Position numbers and translations under genes: made by a program. 5,722 bases of DNA, taken from NCBI GenBank assembly GCA_044869915.1, contig JBIOYB010000164.1:1-5722 (forward strand), in the 5' to 3' direction. Under the pieces are notes generated by a model. That model did not search any database and was not told the origin of the DNA. It worked only from the letters and a program-made list of their open reading frames with translations. Every line of letters begins with the position of its first letter. Positions within the stretch are counted from its first letter, which is position 1. Positions 1-5,722 of this stretch are shown here, piece after piece. The DNA is from Allorhizocola sp044869915 (GTDB lineage Bacteria; Actinomycetota; Actinomycetes; Mycobacteriales; Micromonosporaceae).

Positions 1-2892
1 GGCTGGTCGGCCGGGATCATCGCGCACTACTTCACCGGCAAGACGCTGCCGCCGACCGACCGGTTCGACATCCTCGTGCGCCTGCTCGGCGCGTCACCGG
101 CCGAGCAGGGCCGGCTGGCCACGATCCGCGATCACATCGACGAGGATCGCCGCCAGCCGCCGCAGCCGGGCGGGCATACGATCAAGTTGCTGGGCCCGAT
201 CGAGGTGGTGGGGCCCAACGGGCCGGCCAGCCTGGTGGGCGGCAGGCAGCGCACGCTCGTCGGGCTGTTCGCGCTGCGCGTGGGTCATCTGGTCTCCCAC
301 CTCAAGCTGGCCGAGGCGCTGTGGGGCGACGAACTGCCGCGCACCGCGATGCGCTCGCTCTACTCCCACGTGGCGCGCATCCGGCAGGCGCTCGACGACA
401 GCGGCCTGCCCGGCATCCTCATCACGCGCGACTCCGGATATGTGCTCAACCTGCGACCGGCCGAAGTGGACACCGCACGGTTCGAGGAGCAGGTGGCGCA
501 GGGGCGCGAGGCGCTGGCCCGCGGCGCCGCGGCCGAGGCGGTCACGCACCTGCTCGACGGCCTGGCCCTGTGGCGCGGCCCGGCGTTCGAGGACGGCGAG
601 CCGGCCGGATGGGCCGCGGTCGAGGTGGAGCGCCTGGCGCAGTCCCGCCTGAGCGCGCTTGAGGATCTCTGGGACGCCCGCCTGCGCCTGGGCGAGCACG
701 CCGCCGCGGTCGACGAGATCGAACGCCTGCTGTCCGTCGACCCGGCACGCGAGCGCCTGGTCAGCCTGCTGATGATCGCGCTGTGCCGGTCGGGCCGGCA
801 CGCGAGCGCGATCGAGGCCTATCAGCGGCTGCGCGGCCACCTGGCCGACCAGCTGGGCGTGGACCCGAGCCCGCAGCTGCAGCGGCTGCACGTGGCCGTG
901 CTGCGCCGCGATCCGTCGCTGGACCTCGACGGCCCGGCCGCGTCCCCTTCGCCGCCGAAGCCCGCACAGCTTCCGCCACGCACCGGCCACTTCACCGGCC
1001 GCGACGCGGAGAAGTCCATGTTGGACGGTGCCGTCGACACGAGCATCGCGGTCATCTCCGGCGCCGGTGGCATGGGCAAGTCCGCGCTGGCCGTGCACTG
1101 GGCGCACGACAACCTCGACCGGTTCCCGGACGGGCAGCTGTTCCTGGATCTGCGCGGGCACGACCCGGCCACGTCCATGCCCACCGCCGAGGCGCTGGCG
1201 CACCTGCTGCGCGGGGTCGGGCTGACCGGCGACATCGGGCTCTATCGCTCGGCTCTGCGCGAGCGGCGCATGCTCATCCTGCTCGACAATGCCGGCTCCG
1301 CCGAGCAGGTCGCCGCGCTGGTCCCGCCCGACTCGGCCAGTCTGCTGATCGTCACCAGCCGGCACCAGCTCGCCGGCCTCGCGCTCGACCACGCCGTGAC
1401 CGCCATCCACCTCGACATGCTTACCCACGACGACGCGTCGACCCTGCTGCAGCGCGTGCTCGGCCGGGAGCGGGTCGCGGCGGAGCGCGGCCCGGCCGAT
1501 CAGCTGGTCGAGCTGTGCGGGCGGATGCCGCTCGCGCTGCGCATCGCGGCCGCGAAGCTCGCCGCCCGCCGGATGCGCCCGCTGGCCGAGCTGGTCACCG
1601 AGCTCACCGGGGAGGACCGGCTGGGCGCGCTGACCGTGCCGGGCGACTCGCGCAGCGTGCGCGCGGTCTTCGCCACCGCCTACGAGTCGCTGAGCCCTTG
1701 GGCGGCAATGCTTTTCCGGCGGTTGGGCGCCCAGCCGGGCCCGACCTTCAGCGCGCACCTGGCCGCCGCGCTGGTGGACCATCCGGTGCAGGACGCGCTC
1801 GACGAGCTCGCGGCGGCGCACCTGATCTCCGAAGTGGACGGTGGCCGCTACCGGTTCCACGATCTTATCCGGCTCTATGCGGTGGAGTGCACGCCGTCGG
1901 ACGAGCGGTCGCATGCCCAGTCGCTGATCTTTTTCTGGTACCTGGCGATGGCCGAAACGGTCAATGAGATCCTGGAGCCGGCGCGGGACAGGGTCAAGGT
2001 GTCGTGGGGGAGCCCGCCGCCCGGCATGCCGTTCCTGGCGTGCCCCGAGCAGGTCCTGTCGTTTGTGGACGGTGAGCGGACCAACCTGCTCCCGGCCGCC
2101 CGCGATGCGGCCAAACAAGGGCACTCCGCGATCACGTGGCAGCTGACCTACCTACTCGCGGGCTACTACACCCATCGCGGCTACTGGTCGGACTACACCG
2201 AGCTCTGCCGCGAGGGCCTGGCCGCGGCGCTGTGCCTGGAGGACCCGTCGGCGGAGCGTCTGATGCGCAGCATGCTCGGCGTCGCGTACAACGTCGTCGG
2301 CCGGCACGAGGAGGCGCTGGAGCAGTTGACCGAGGCACTCAACCTGATGCGGGCCGCGGGCGACCAGCGCGGGCAGGGCATGGCGCTCAACAACATCGCC
2401 CTCATCTACGCCCAGCTCGGCCGGCTCGTCGACGCGGTGTCGGCGTTCCAGCAGGCGCTCCAGCTGCACACAGCCGACGACCACGTGCCCGGGATCGCCT
2501 TGGCGCTCAACAATATCGCCCACATTTACACCCAGATGGGCGACGCCGAGCAGGCCTTCGCACATCTGGAGCGGGCGCTGCGGCTGGCCAGGGGCCTCGG
2601 CAATGGGCACCTTGAGGGCGTCGCACTGCAAAACCTGGGCGAAGCGTGCCTCGCGTCGGGTGACGAGGACGGCGCGCTGGCACATTTCGCCCAGGCGCTT
2701 GACATCCGCAGGCGCAACGGCGAGAAGCGGCGTGAGGCCGAGACGTCCAACGCCATCGGCCTCATCCAGCTCTCCCGCGGCGATCACGCGAGCGCGCTCG
2801 ACCAGTTCGGCCGCGCCCTGGCCCTCAGCCGGGAGATCGGCGACCGCGCCCTCGAGTCGACCACGCTCGCGAACATAACGGGACTCGGCTAG
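1..2892 (+). CDS. AfsR/SARP-family STAND transcriptional regulator (HTH-like, SARP, NB-ARC, TPR), 5' partial
   Basis: This is a large cytoplasmic, signal-integrating transcription factor. Residues are counted from the codon at base 1. Residues 1-56 look like the end of an XRE/HTH-type N-terminal domain (HYFTGKTLPPTDRFDILVR). About 61-153 is the OmpR-like winged-helix DNA-binding domain of SARPs, and about 157-304 is the bacterial transcriptional activator domain. An NB-ARC NTPase follows. It has Walker A GAGGMGKS at 354-361, Walker B-like LILLDN with D429, the GRMPLAL motif at 507-513, and an MHD-like FHD with H620-D621. From about 754 to the end there are roughly five 40-residue TPR units. 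In this family, nucleotide binding and TPR-sensed partners or phosphorylation are thought to gate DNA binding. The frame is open at base 1, so the GTG at 76 is an internal valine and the true start lies upstream. The stop is TAG at 2890-2892, interlocked with the convergent gene's stop. The family is secure; the regulon is unknown. Confidence 0.93.
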   Translation, partial: GWSAGIIAHYFTGKTLPPTDRFDILVRLLGASPAEQGRLATIRDHIDEDRRQPPQPGGHTIKLLGPIEVVGPNGPASLVGGRQRTLVGLFALRVGHLVSHLKLAEALWGDELPRTAMRSLYSHVARIRQALDDSGLPGILITRDSGYVLNLRPAEVDTARFEEQVAQGREALARGAAAEAVTHLLDGLALWRGPAFEDGEPAGWAAVEVERLAQSRLSALEDLWDARLRLGEHAAAVDEIERLLSVDPARERLVSLLMIALCRSGRHASAIEAYQRLRGHLADQLGVDPSPQLQRLHVAVLRRDPSLDLDGPAASPSPPKPAQLPPRTGHFTGRDAEKSMLDGAVDTSIAVISGAGGMGKSALAVHWAHDNLDRFPDGQLFLDLRGHDPATSMPTAEALAHLLRGVGLTGDIGLYRSALRERRMLILLDNAGSAEQVAALVPPDSASLLIVTSRHQLAGLALDHAVTAIHLDMLTHDDASTLLQRVLGRERVAAERGPADQLVELCGRMPLALRIAAAKLAARRMRPLAELVTELTGEDRLGALTVPGDSRSVRAVFATAYESLSPWAAMLFRRLGAQPGPTFSAHLAAALVDHPVQDALDELAAAHLISEVDGGRYRFHDLIRLYAVECTPSDERSHAQSLIFFWYLAMAETVNEILEPARDRVKVSWGSPPPGMPFLACPEQVLSFVDGERTNLLPAARDAAKQGHSAITWQLTYLLAGYYTHRGYWSDYTELCREGLAAALCLEDPSAERLMRSMLGVAYNVVGRHEEALEQLTEALNLMRAAGDQRGQGMALNNIALIYAQLGRLVDAVSAFQQALQLHTADDHVPGIALALNNIAHIYTQMGDAEQAFAHLERALRLARGLGNGHLEGVALQNLGEACLASGDEDGALAHFAQALDIRRRNGEKRREAETSNAIGLIQLSRGDHASALDQFGRALALSREIGDRALESTTLANITGLG
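2380..2541 (+). repeat. Two adjacent TPR units still similar at DNA level (120-bp period)
   Basis: Within the TPR region of the regulator, the 42 bases at 2380-2421 match the 42 bases at 2500-2541 at 35 positions, by eye. Both encode [ML]ALNNIA followed by a xIYxQxG pattern. The 120-bp offset equals one 40-residue TPR unit. The other TPR units do not show comparable nucleotide identity. Confidence 0.7.
2889..2892. other. Interlocked stop codons of two convergent genes (CTAG)
   Basis: The palindrome CTAG contains the plus-strand TAG (2890-2892) of the regulator. It also contains the minus-strand TAG (2891-2889) of the Calx-beta gene. The two coding regions therefore overlap tail to tail by four bases, and no intergenic space is left for a terminator of either gene. 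Confidence 0.95.
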
Positions 2893-3728
2893 TTCAAAAC
2901 CGTGATCTGACCGGTGCCCGAGATCACGCCGCCGCCCGTGTAGTTGGACAGGTGCACATTGAGGTAGCCGCCGAGCGTGATCGCGTGTGGCGTCAGCCTC
3001 ACTGGCACGTAGGCGATCAGCGCCCCGGCCGGGATGGTCACCGCGCGGTGCACCGGCTGGTAATGGACATTCGCGAGGAGGGTACCGTCGGAAGTGTCGA
3101 AGTTTACCGTCTGGTTCACCGAGCTGGGCTCGTCCAGCTGGATCGGCGCGATGATGATGAGACCGGGCTCGAGGGTCCGCACGCCGTTCTTCGGGCTGGA
3201 GGAGAGGCCCTGCAGGCCGTCCGCGCAGGCCTCCTTGTAGACCAGGCAGACCCGGCTGTCCACCGTGGCGAGGCTACCCGGGATGTCGTCGTCGAAGACC
3301 CGGCCCAGCCCGTACCGGCCCGCGACGCGCACGCTTTGGCTTGGGTTGACGAGCATGACCGTGAACGTTTCCAGCGCCGCCTCGGTGATCGTGTCACCGA
3401 TGACCGTCGCCGTGATCTCGCGGCTGGACATGTCGCCGGCCGGCCACTGCAATATGCCGTTGGCGAGCGCGAAGTCCACCTGACGCTGGGCCGTGCCGTC
3501 GAGGACCGTGTAGGACACTTCACCGGCGGCAGCACACCCGCCCGTGTGCACGACGAAGGTCAGGCTTCTACCGCCTTCGGAGACGGTCACCTGCGGATCG
3601 ATCGCGACCGAACGCTGGCACGTGATCGCGGCAGCGGCGACACCGGGCGAGCCGCCGCTGCCGATCACGGTCGCGGCGGCCAGGCTGGCCACGCCCGCGA
3701 CGACCGTGCGCAGCAACTTCATATTCAT
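2889..3728 (-). CDS. Secreted Calx-beta domain protein (279 aa)
   Basis: This is probably an exported calcium-binding beta-sandwich protein; its role is unknown. Residues 1-34 form a Sec-type signal peptide: MNMKLLR, then a hydrophobic stretch TVVAGVASLAAATVIG, with likely cleavage after the alanine run at 31-34. There is no lipobox. Residues about 41-148 are a well-formed Calx-beta domain. They carry DGTA (77-80), DF (85-86), WPAGD (95-99), GDTITE (111-116), ETF (120-122), VNP (127-129) and a closing DDD (146-148), the acidic positions that bind calcium in this fold. A linker with C161 and C168 leads to a second, weaker Calx-beta-like unit (about 195-279: SDGT, VTIPAG, VHLSN) that ends in VLN instead of acidic residues. 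C37, C65, C161 and C168 could form disulfides. The ATG at 3728 is chosen because GGAGG sits 7 nt upstream. The frame stays open further upstream, but that extension is not protein-like and runs into nrfD. Confidence 0.88.
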   Translation of the reverse strand: MNMKLLRTVVAGVASLAAATVIGSGGSPGVAAAAITCQRSVAIDPQVTVSEGGRSLTFVVHTGGCAAAGEVSYTVLDGTAQRQVDFALANGILQWPAGDMSSREITATVIGDTITEAALETFTVMLVNPSQSVRVAGRYGLGRVFDDDIPGSLATVDSRVCLVYKEACADGLQGLSSSPKNGVRTLEPGLIIIAPIQLDEPSSVNQTVNFDTSDGTLLANVHYQPVHRAVTIPAGALIAYVPVRLTPHAITLGGYLNVHLSNYTGGGVISGTGQITVLN

Positions 3729-3735
3729 CGGAAAA

Positions 3736-3740
3736 CCTCC
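3736..3740 (-). promoter_or_regulatory. Ribosome binding site GGAGG of the Calx-beta gene
   Basis: On the minus strand GGAGG is followed by seven bases and then ATG (3728-3726). A second in-frame ATG at 3722 would be 13 nt away, so the first is preferred. This site decides the start against the longer reading frame that begins at 4040. Confidence 0.88.
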
Positions 3741-3748
3741 AAGGATCC

Positions 3749-3761
3749 CCGCCTTTGGCGG
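3749..3761 (-). other. Short inverted repeat just upstream of the Calx-beta ribosome binding site
   Basis: CCGCC and GGCGG flank a three-base loop, forming a perfect 5-bp stem. It lies eight bases upstream of the GGAGG in the leader of the Calx-beta gene. A mutually exclusive pairing is CCCGC (3748-3752) with GCGGG (3763-3767). It could influence ribosome access or be incidental in GC-rich DNA. Confidence 0.35.
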
Positions 3762-3802
3762 AGCGGGACGGGAAAGCCGTTTCACCGCAAGGCGAACGAG
3801 CA

Positions 3803-3830
3803 TCTGCCGGCACCGTTGCGGGCCGGCGGA
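3803..3830 (-). terminator. Strong GC hairpin, possible U-less terminator after nrfD or leader structure
   Basis: TCTGCCGGC (3803-3811) pairs with GCCGGCGGA (3822-3830), with one G-T wobble. A bulged A3812 and an inner CCG/CGG stem closing a TTG loop give about 12 pairs in total. No T-run follows on either strand. Actinomycete terminators often lack one, but the hairpin is 173 bp beyond the nrfD stop and inside the probable Calx-beta leader. A role as a 5' leader structure is equally possible. Confidence 0.35.
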
Positions 3831-3953
3831 ATGTGGGACCACCCTCCATCGCCGACCCGGCGCTGGACGTGTCCGGGCCGCGGCACCCTGGGGGTTGGAA
3901 GCGGGCTTCGGCCGTGGGAGGACGGTCAACCTCATGCGCGCATCATCGGACAT

Positions 3954-3975
3954 CGAGGTTGTGGCGAGGTTGTGG
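3954..3975. repeat. Perfect 11-bp tandem repeat, candidate operator
   Basis: CGAGGTTGTGG occurs twice back to back (3954-3964 and 3965-3975). Including T3953, the heptamers TCGAGGT and GCGAGGT start exactly 11 bp apart. SARP activators such as ActII-ORF4 and DnrI are known to bind TCGAG-type heptamers repeated every 11 bp near the -35 region. A shorter repeat, GGAAAC at 3974-3979 and 3986-3991, adjoins it. The site lies 28 bp from the end of nrfD and about 225 bp before the Calx-beta start. The duplication is certain; the operator role is inference. Confidence 0.6.
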
Positions 3976-4002
3976 AAACTGTGTCGGAAACCTGCCATGG
4001 GC

Positions 4003-4917
4003 TCATTGAGCGCTGAAAATGATCGCCGCCCGCAGCGCAATCACTCCTACGAGGACAAGGGTAGTCGGCAGACTCGCGGCCGCGTGGACCGCGCGCACGG
4101 CGACCGTGCCGTCGGGGCTGATGCTCGCCCGTGTGCCCTGCGAGGCCAGTCCCGCGACCAGGCCGATGAGCACGACCGCCCACAGCACAAACCACGGCGC
4201 ACCGAAGGCGCGCTCCAGCGCGCCGGTCGGGTACAGCGTGACCACCAGTGCCACGATCAGCGCGAGCTCGAGCACCTGGAACCACCGCTCGCTGAACGCG
4301 AGCGCGGGCGCGGTCGGCTCGGCCGCGCGGCGGAAGCGGATCAGCCAGCCCATCAGCGCGGCCGAGCCGGACAGCCCGGAGGCGAGGAACAGCCCGCCCA
4401 GCGTCCACGTGTCGCTCCACACGGGCTGGTTGGACACCGACAGCAGCACGCCGGTGTAGCCCGCGACGAACAGGCCGAGCAGCGCGCCCACGAGCTCGAA
4501 GGCCTTGCCAAACCGCCACACGCGCCTTTGCCGGTCGCGCGCGAACGCCTCGAGGAACGACCAGGTGGCAAACGCGCCGAAGATCGTCAGTGCCCACGCG
4601 CCGACCGACATGGGCGACCAGTACTTGAAGTTCAGGCCCGGCTGGCCCGGCGTCGTGTTGACCAGCATGTGCCAGAAGCGCGACGGCTGGCCAAGATCGA
4701 GGGTGAGCAGTACCGGGCAGGGGAGCAGGGCAACAAACGAGACGTAGTAACCGATCCGGGCCGCCGCCTCGTCCTCGGGCTTGCCGAACAGGCGCAGCAG
4801 GGACGCCAGGAAGTACGACCCGCCGGTCAGGCCCGCGAAGAAGAAATAGCCCAGGATGTACCACGTCCAGTCGGGCCCGCGCACGAAGTGTTGCGCGTCG
4901 TCAAGCAGCAGCGTCAT
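4003..4917 (-). CDS. nrfD: NrfD/PsrC-family membrane subunit of a respiratory oxidoreductase (304 aa)
   Basis: This is an integral membrane protein that anchors an iron-sulfur/molybdopterin enzyme and exchanges electrons with the quinone pool. Eight hydrophobic segments are visible, at roughly 19-43, 56-75, 104-123, 140-161, 173-193, 213-232, 241-260 and 284-302, which matches the NrfD/PsrC fold. Family-like motifs are GPDWTWYILGYFFFAGLTGG (14-33), DLGQPSRFWHML (74-85), SPMSVGAW (101-108), GYTGVLLS (153-160) and a closing LRAAIIFSAQ. No CXXCH haem site is present, as expected for the family. The start ATG at 4917 has AAGGAG seven bases upstream and overlaps the end of the preceding iron-sulfur gene by 17 bp, so translational coupling is likely. 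The symbol is a family label: the enzyme served is more probably a formate dehydrogenase than a nitrite reductase. Confidence 0.92.
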   Translation of the reverse strand: MTLLLDDAQHFVRGPDWTWYILGYFFFAGLTGGSYFLASLLRLFGKPEDEAAARIGYYVSFVALLPCPVLLTLDLGQPSRFWHMLVNTTPGQPGLNFKYWSPMSVGAWALTIFGAFATWSFLEAFARDRQRRVWRFGKAFELVGALLGLFVAGYTGVLLSVSNQPVWSDTWTLGGLFLASGLSGSAALMGWLIRFRRAAEPTAPALAFSERWFQVLELALIVALVVTLYPTGALERAFGAPWFVLWAVVLIGLVAGLASQGTRASISPDGTVAVRAVHAAASLPTTLVLVGVIALRAAIIFSAQ

Positions 4918-5722
4918 CCGATTGCTCCTTGGGCGAGCGACGGCGGCGAAGGGCGATCAGCCCGCCGATGGTAGCGAGCGCGGCCGTGGCGAGCGCGGTC
5001 AGATAGCCGAACTTGTTGTTGCGGCTGGGCAGCACGGCGTTGGCCTCGTCGGGCAGCCGGTATTTCTCGGGCTCGTCCATCAGCAGGAAGAACGCGTTGA
5101 GGCCGCCGTAGATCTTCTCGTCGTGCCCGTACAGCCGCGCCTCCGGCACGTCCTGCTCGTGCAGCGCCTTGAGCCTCTGCTCGGCCTTCTCCCGCAGCTC
5201 GATGATCGGTCCGAATTGGATGGACTGGGTGGGGCACGCCTTGGCACACGCCGGTTCCATCCCGCCCTGCAACCGGTCGTAGCACAGCGTGCACTTCTGC
5301 GCCACCTTCGTGTGCTCGTTCTGCTCGATCACTCCGTAGGGGCAGGCGGAGATGCAGTTGCGGCACCCGTTGCACACGTCCGGCTGGATGAACACGCTGT
5401 CGAACTCGGTGCGGATGATGGCATTGGTCGGGCACACCTCCATGCAGCTGGCGTGCTGGCAGTGCTTGCACACGTCCGACATCATCAGCCAGGCCTTGCC
5501 GTTGCCGCCCGCGACCGGCGCGTCCGGCACGTTGTCGATGAACTGGACCGCGCGCCAGTTTTGCGCGTCGAGGTGGCCGGTGTTGTCGTAGCCGTCGCCG
5601 AACGCGGGCGGGTTGCCCTCCAACAGGTTCCAGCTCTTGCAGGCCACCTCGCACGCCTTGCATCCAATGCAGACACTCGTGTCGGTGAAGAAGCCGTAGG
5701 CCGTCCCCGGTGTGATCTCCAT
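4901..5722 (-). CDS. fdhB: FdnH/FdhB-type four-[4Fe-4S] beta subunit with C-terminal membrane anchor (273 aa)
   Basis: This is the electron-transfer subunit that passes electrons between a molybdopterin catalytic subunit and the membrane subunit. Sixteen cysteines form four clusters: C18/21/24/28, C85/88/93/97, C117/120/123/127 and C144/147/159/163. The layout follows E. coli FdnH as I recall it: a CIGCKAC start, a YDNxxxLxAxxW segment (45-56), KCTLCxDR (143-150), EPACxKxCPT (156-165), AEQR (180-183) and a YGG/PEKY region before the anchor. Residues about 238-258 form one transmembrane helix followed by RRRR (259-262). No signal peptide is visible; export, if any, would ride on the catalytic subunit. 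The ATG occupies the last three bases of the window, so its ribosome binding site cannot be seen and a start further upstream is possible. The gene overlaps nrfD by 17 bp. DmsB- or PsrB-like relatives are less likely, given the FdnH-specific segments and the anchor. Confidence 0.9.
   Translation of the reverse strand: MEITPGTAYGFFTDTSVCIGCKACEVACKSWNLLEGNPPAFGDGYDNTGHLDAQNWRAVQFIDNVPDAPVAGGNGKAWLMMSDVCKHCQHASCMEVCPTNAIIRTEFDSVFIQPDVCNGCRNCISACPYGVIEQNEHTKVAQKCTLCYDRLQGGMEPACAKACPTQSIQFGPIIELREKAEQRLKALHEQDVPEARLYGHDEKIYGGLNAFFLLMDEPEKYRLPDEANAVLPSRNNKFGYLTALATAALATIGGLIALRRRRSPKEQSDDAAA
4925..4930 (-). promoter_or_regulatory. Ribosome binding site AAGGAG of the NrfD gene
   Basis: AAGGAG on the minus strand lies inside the last codons of the iron-sulfur gene. 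Seven bases separate it from ATG (4917-4915). It fixes the nrfD start and fits coupled translation of the two genes. Confidence 0.85.

Larger units (their letters stand above)
3729..4002. other. 274-bp intergenic region upstream of the Calx-beta gene
   Basis: This is the only substantial non-coding stretch in the window, between the stop of the NrfD gene and the start of the Calx-beta gene, both on the minus strand. It holds the Calx-beta ribosome binding site, two GC-rich inverted repeats (3749-3761 and 3803-3830) and a perfect 11-bp tandem duplication (3954-3975). I see no convincing -10/-35 promoter, no T-tract terminator, no tRNA and no riboswitch class I can name. Because of its size, it probably carries a separate promoter for the Calx-beta gene, but that is inference. 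Confidence 0.7.

Noticed and set aside
76..78. GTG at 76 as the regulator's start codon
   Set aside because: The frame is open back to base 1 and encodes plausible HTH-domain residues; no ribosome binding site precedes 76.
94..2124. 676-aa minus-strand open frame antisense to the regulator
   Set aside because: It is a GC-driven shadow: the product is rich in R, Q, G and H with no recognisable domain, while the plus strand encodes a coherent multi-domain protein.
3615..3728. Possible lipoprotein signal at the first cysteine (C37) of the Calx-beta protein
   Set aside because: The residues before the cysteine are AIT, which do not fit the lipobox pattern; an ordinary signal peptidase site after the alanine run fits better.
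3901..3929. TTGACC (minus strand, 3929-3924) as a -35 box for the Calx-beta gene
   Set aside because: No A/T-containing -10 hexamer is found 16-18 bases downstream; the sequence there is GC-rich.
3729..4040. Start of the Calx-beta gene at 4040, giving a 383-aa product
   Set aside because: The extra 104 residues look non-coding, overlap the nrfD 3' end, and would bury the signal peptide; ATG 3728 has a well-spaced GGAGG.
3544..4974. 476-aa plus-strand open frame, and a similar 354-aa frame at 2952-4016
   Set aside because: Both are low-complexity, arginine-rich products antisense to genes with clear domains.
1..5722. Search for CRISPR arrays, tRNA or rRNA genes, transposase genes and terminal inverted repeats
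   Set aside because: None seen by eye; the only clear short tandem repeat is the two-copy 11-bp element.

Overview
The window is GC-rich, and the four genes it supports are typical of a filamentous actinomycete. The evidence is the strongly G/C-biased third codon positions, an AfsR-like regulator with SARP, NB-ARC and TPR domains, and the absence of in-frame TTA codons in the stretches I checked. Micromonosporaceae or a related family is a guess; nothing here fixes the genus.

Layout. Bases 1-2892 (+ strand) hold most of a large STAND-type transcriptional regulator. Its 5' end lies outside the window, because the reading frame is already open at base 1. Its stop codon interlocks, within one CTAG, with the stop of a minus-strand gene (2889-3728) for a secreted two-domain Calx-beta protein. 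Upstream of that gene is a 274-bp intergenic stretch (3729-4002). It holds a good ribosome binding site, two hairpin-forming inverted repeats and a perfect 11-bp tandem duplication. Next, still on the minus strand, come an NrfD/PsrC-type integral membrane protein (4003-4917) and an FdnH/FdhB-type four-cluster iron-sulfur protein (4901-5722). These two overlap by 17 bp and are almost certainly co-transcribed.

Function. The iron-sulfur protein and NrfD protein look like the electron-transfer and quinone-interacting membrane subunits of a respiratory molybdo- or tungsto-enzyme, most likely a formate dehydrogenase. The catalytic subunit is not in the window and is expected upstream of base 5722 on the minus strand. 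The Calx-beta protein is probably an exported, calcium-binding beta-sandwich protein of unknown role. The regulator may control neighbouring or distant genes; its target cannot be read from this sequence. The 11-bp repeat resembles the spacing and core of known SARP operators and is the one concrete hint of a local target.

Most of the window is ordinary actinomycete content. I do not see a clear new biological system. The points most worth checking are the 11-bp tandem repeat, the asymmetric Calx-beta pair, and the pairing of an FdnH-like subunit with a NrfD membrane subunit.
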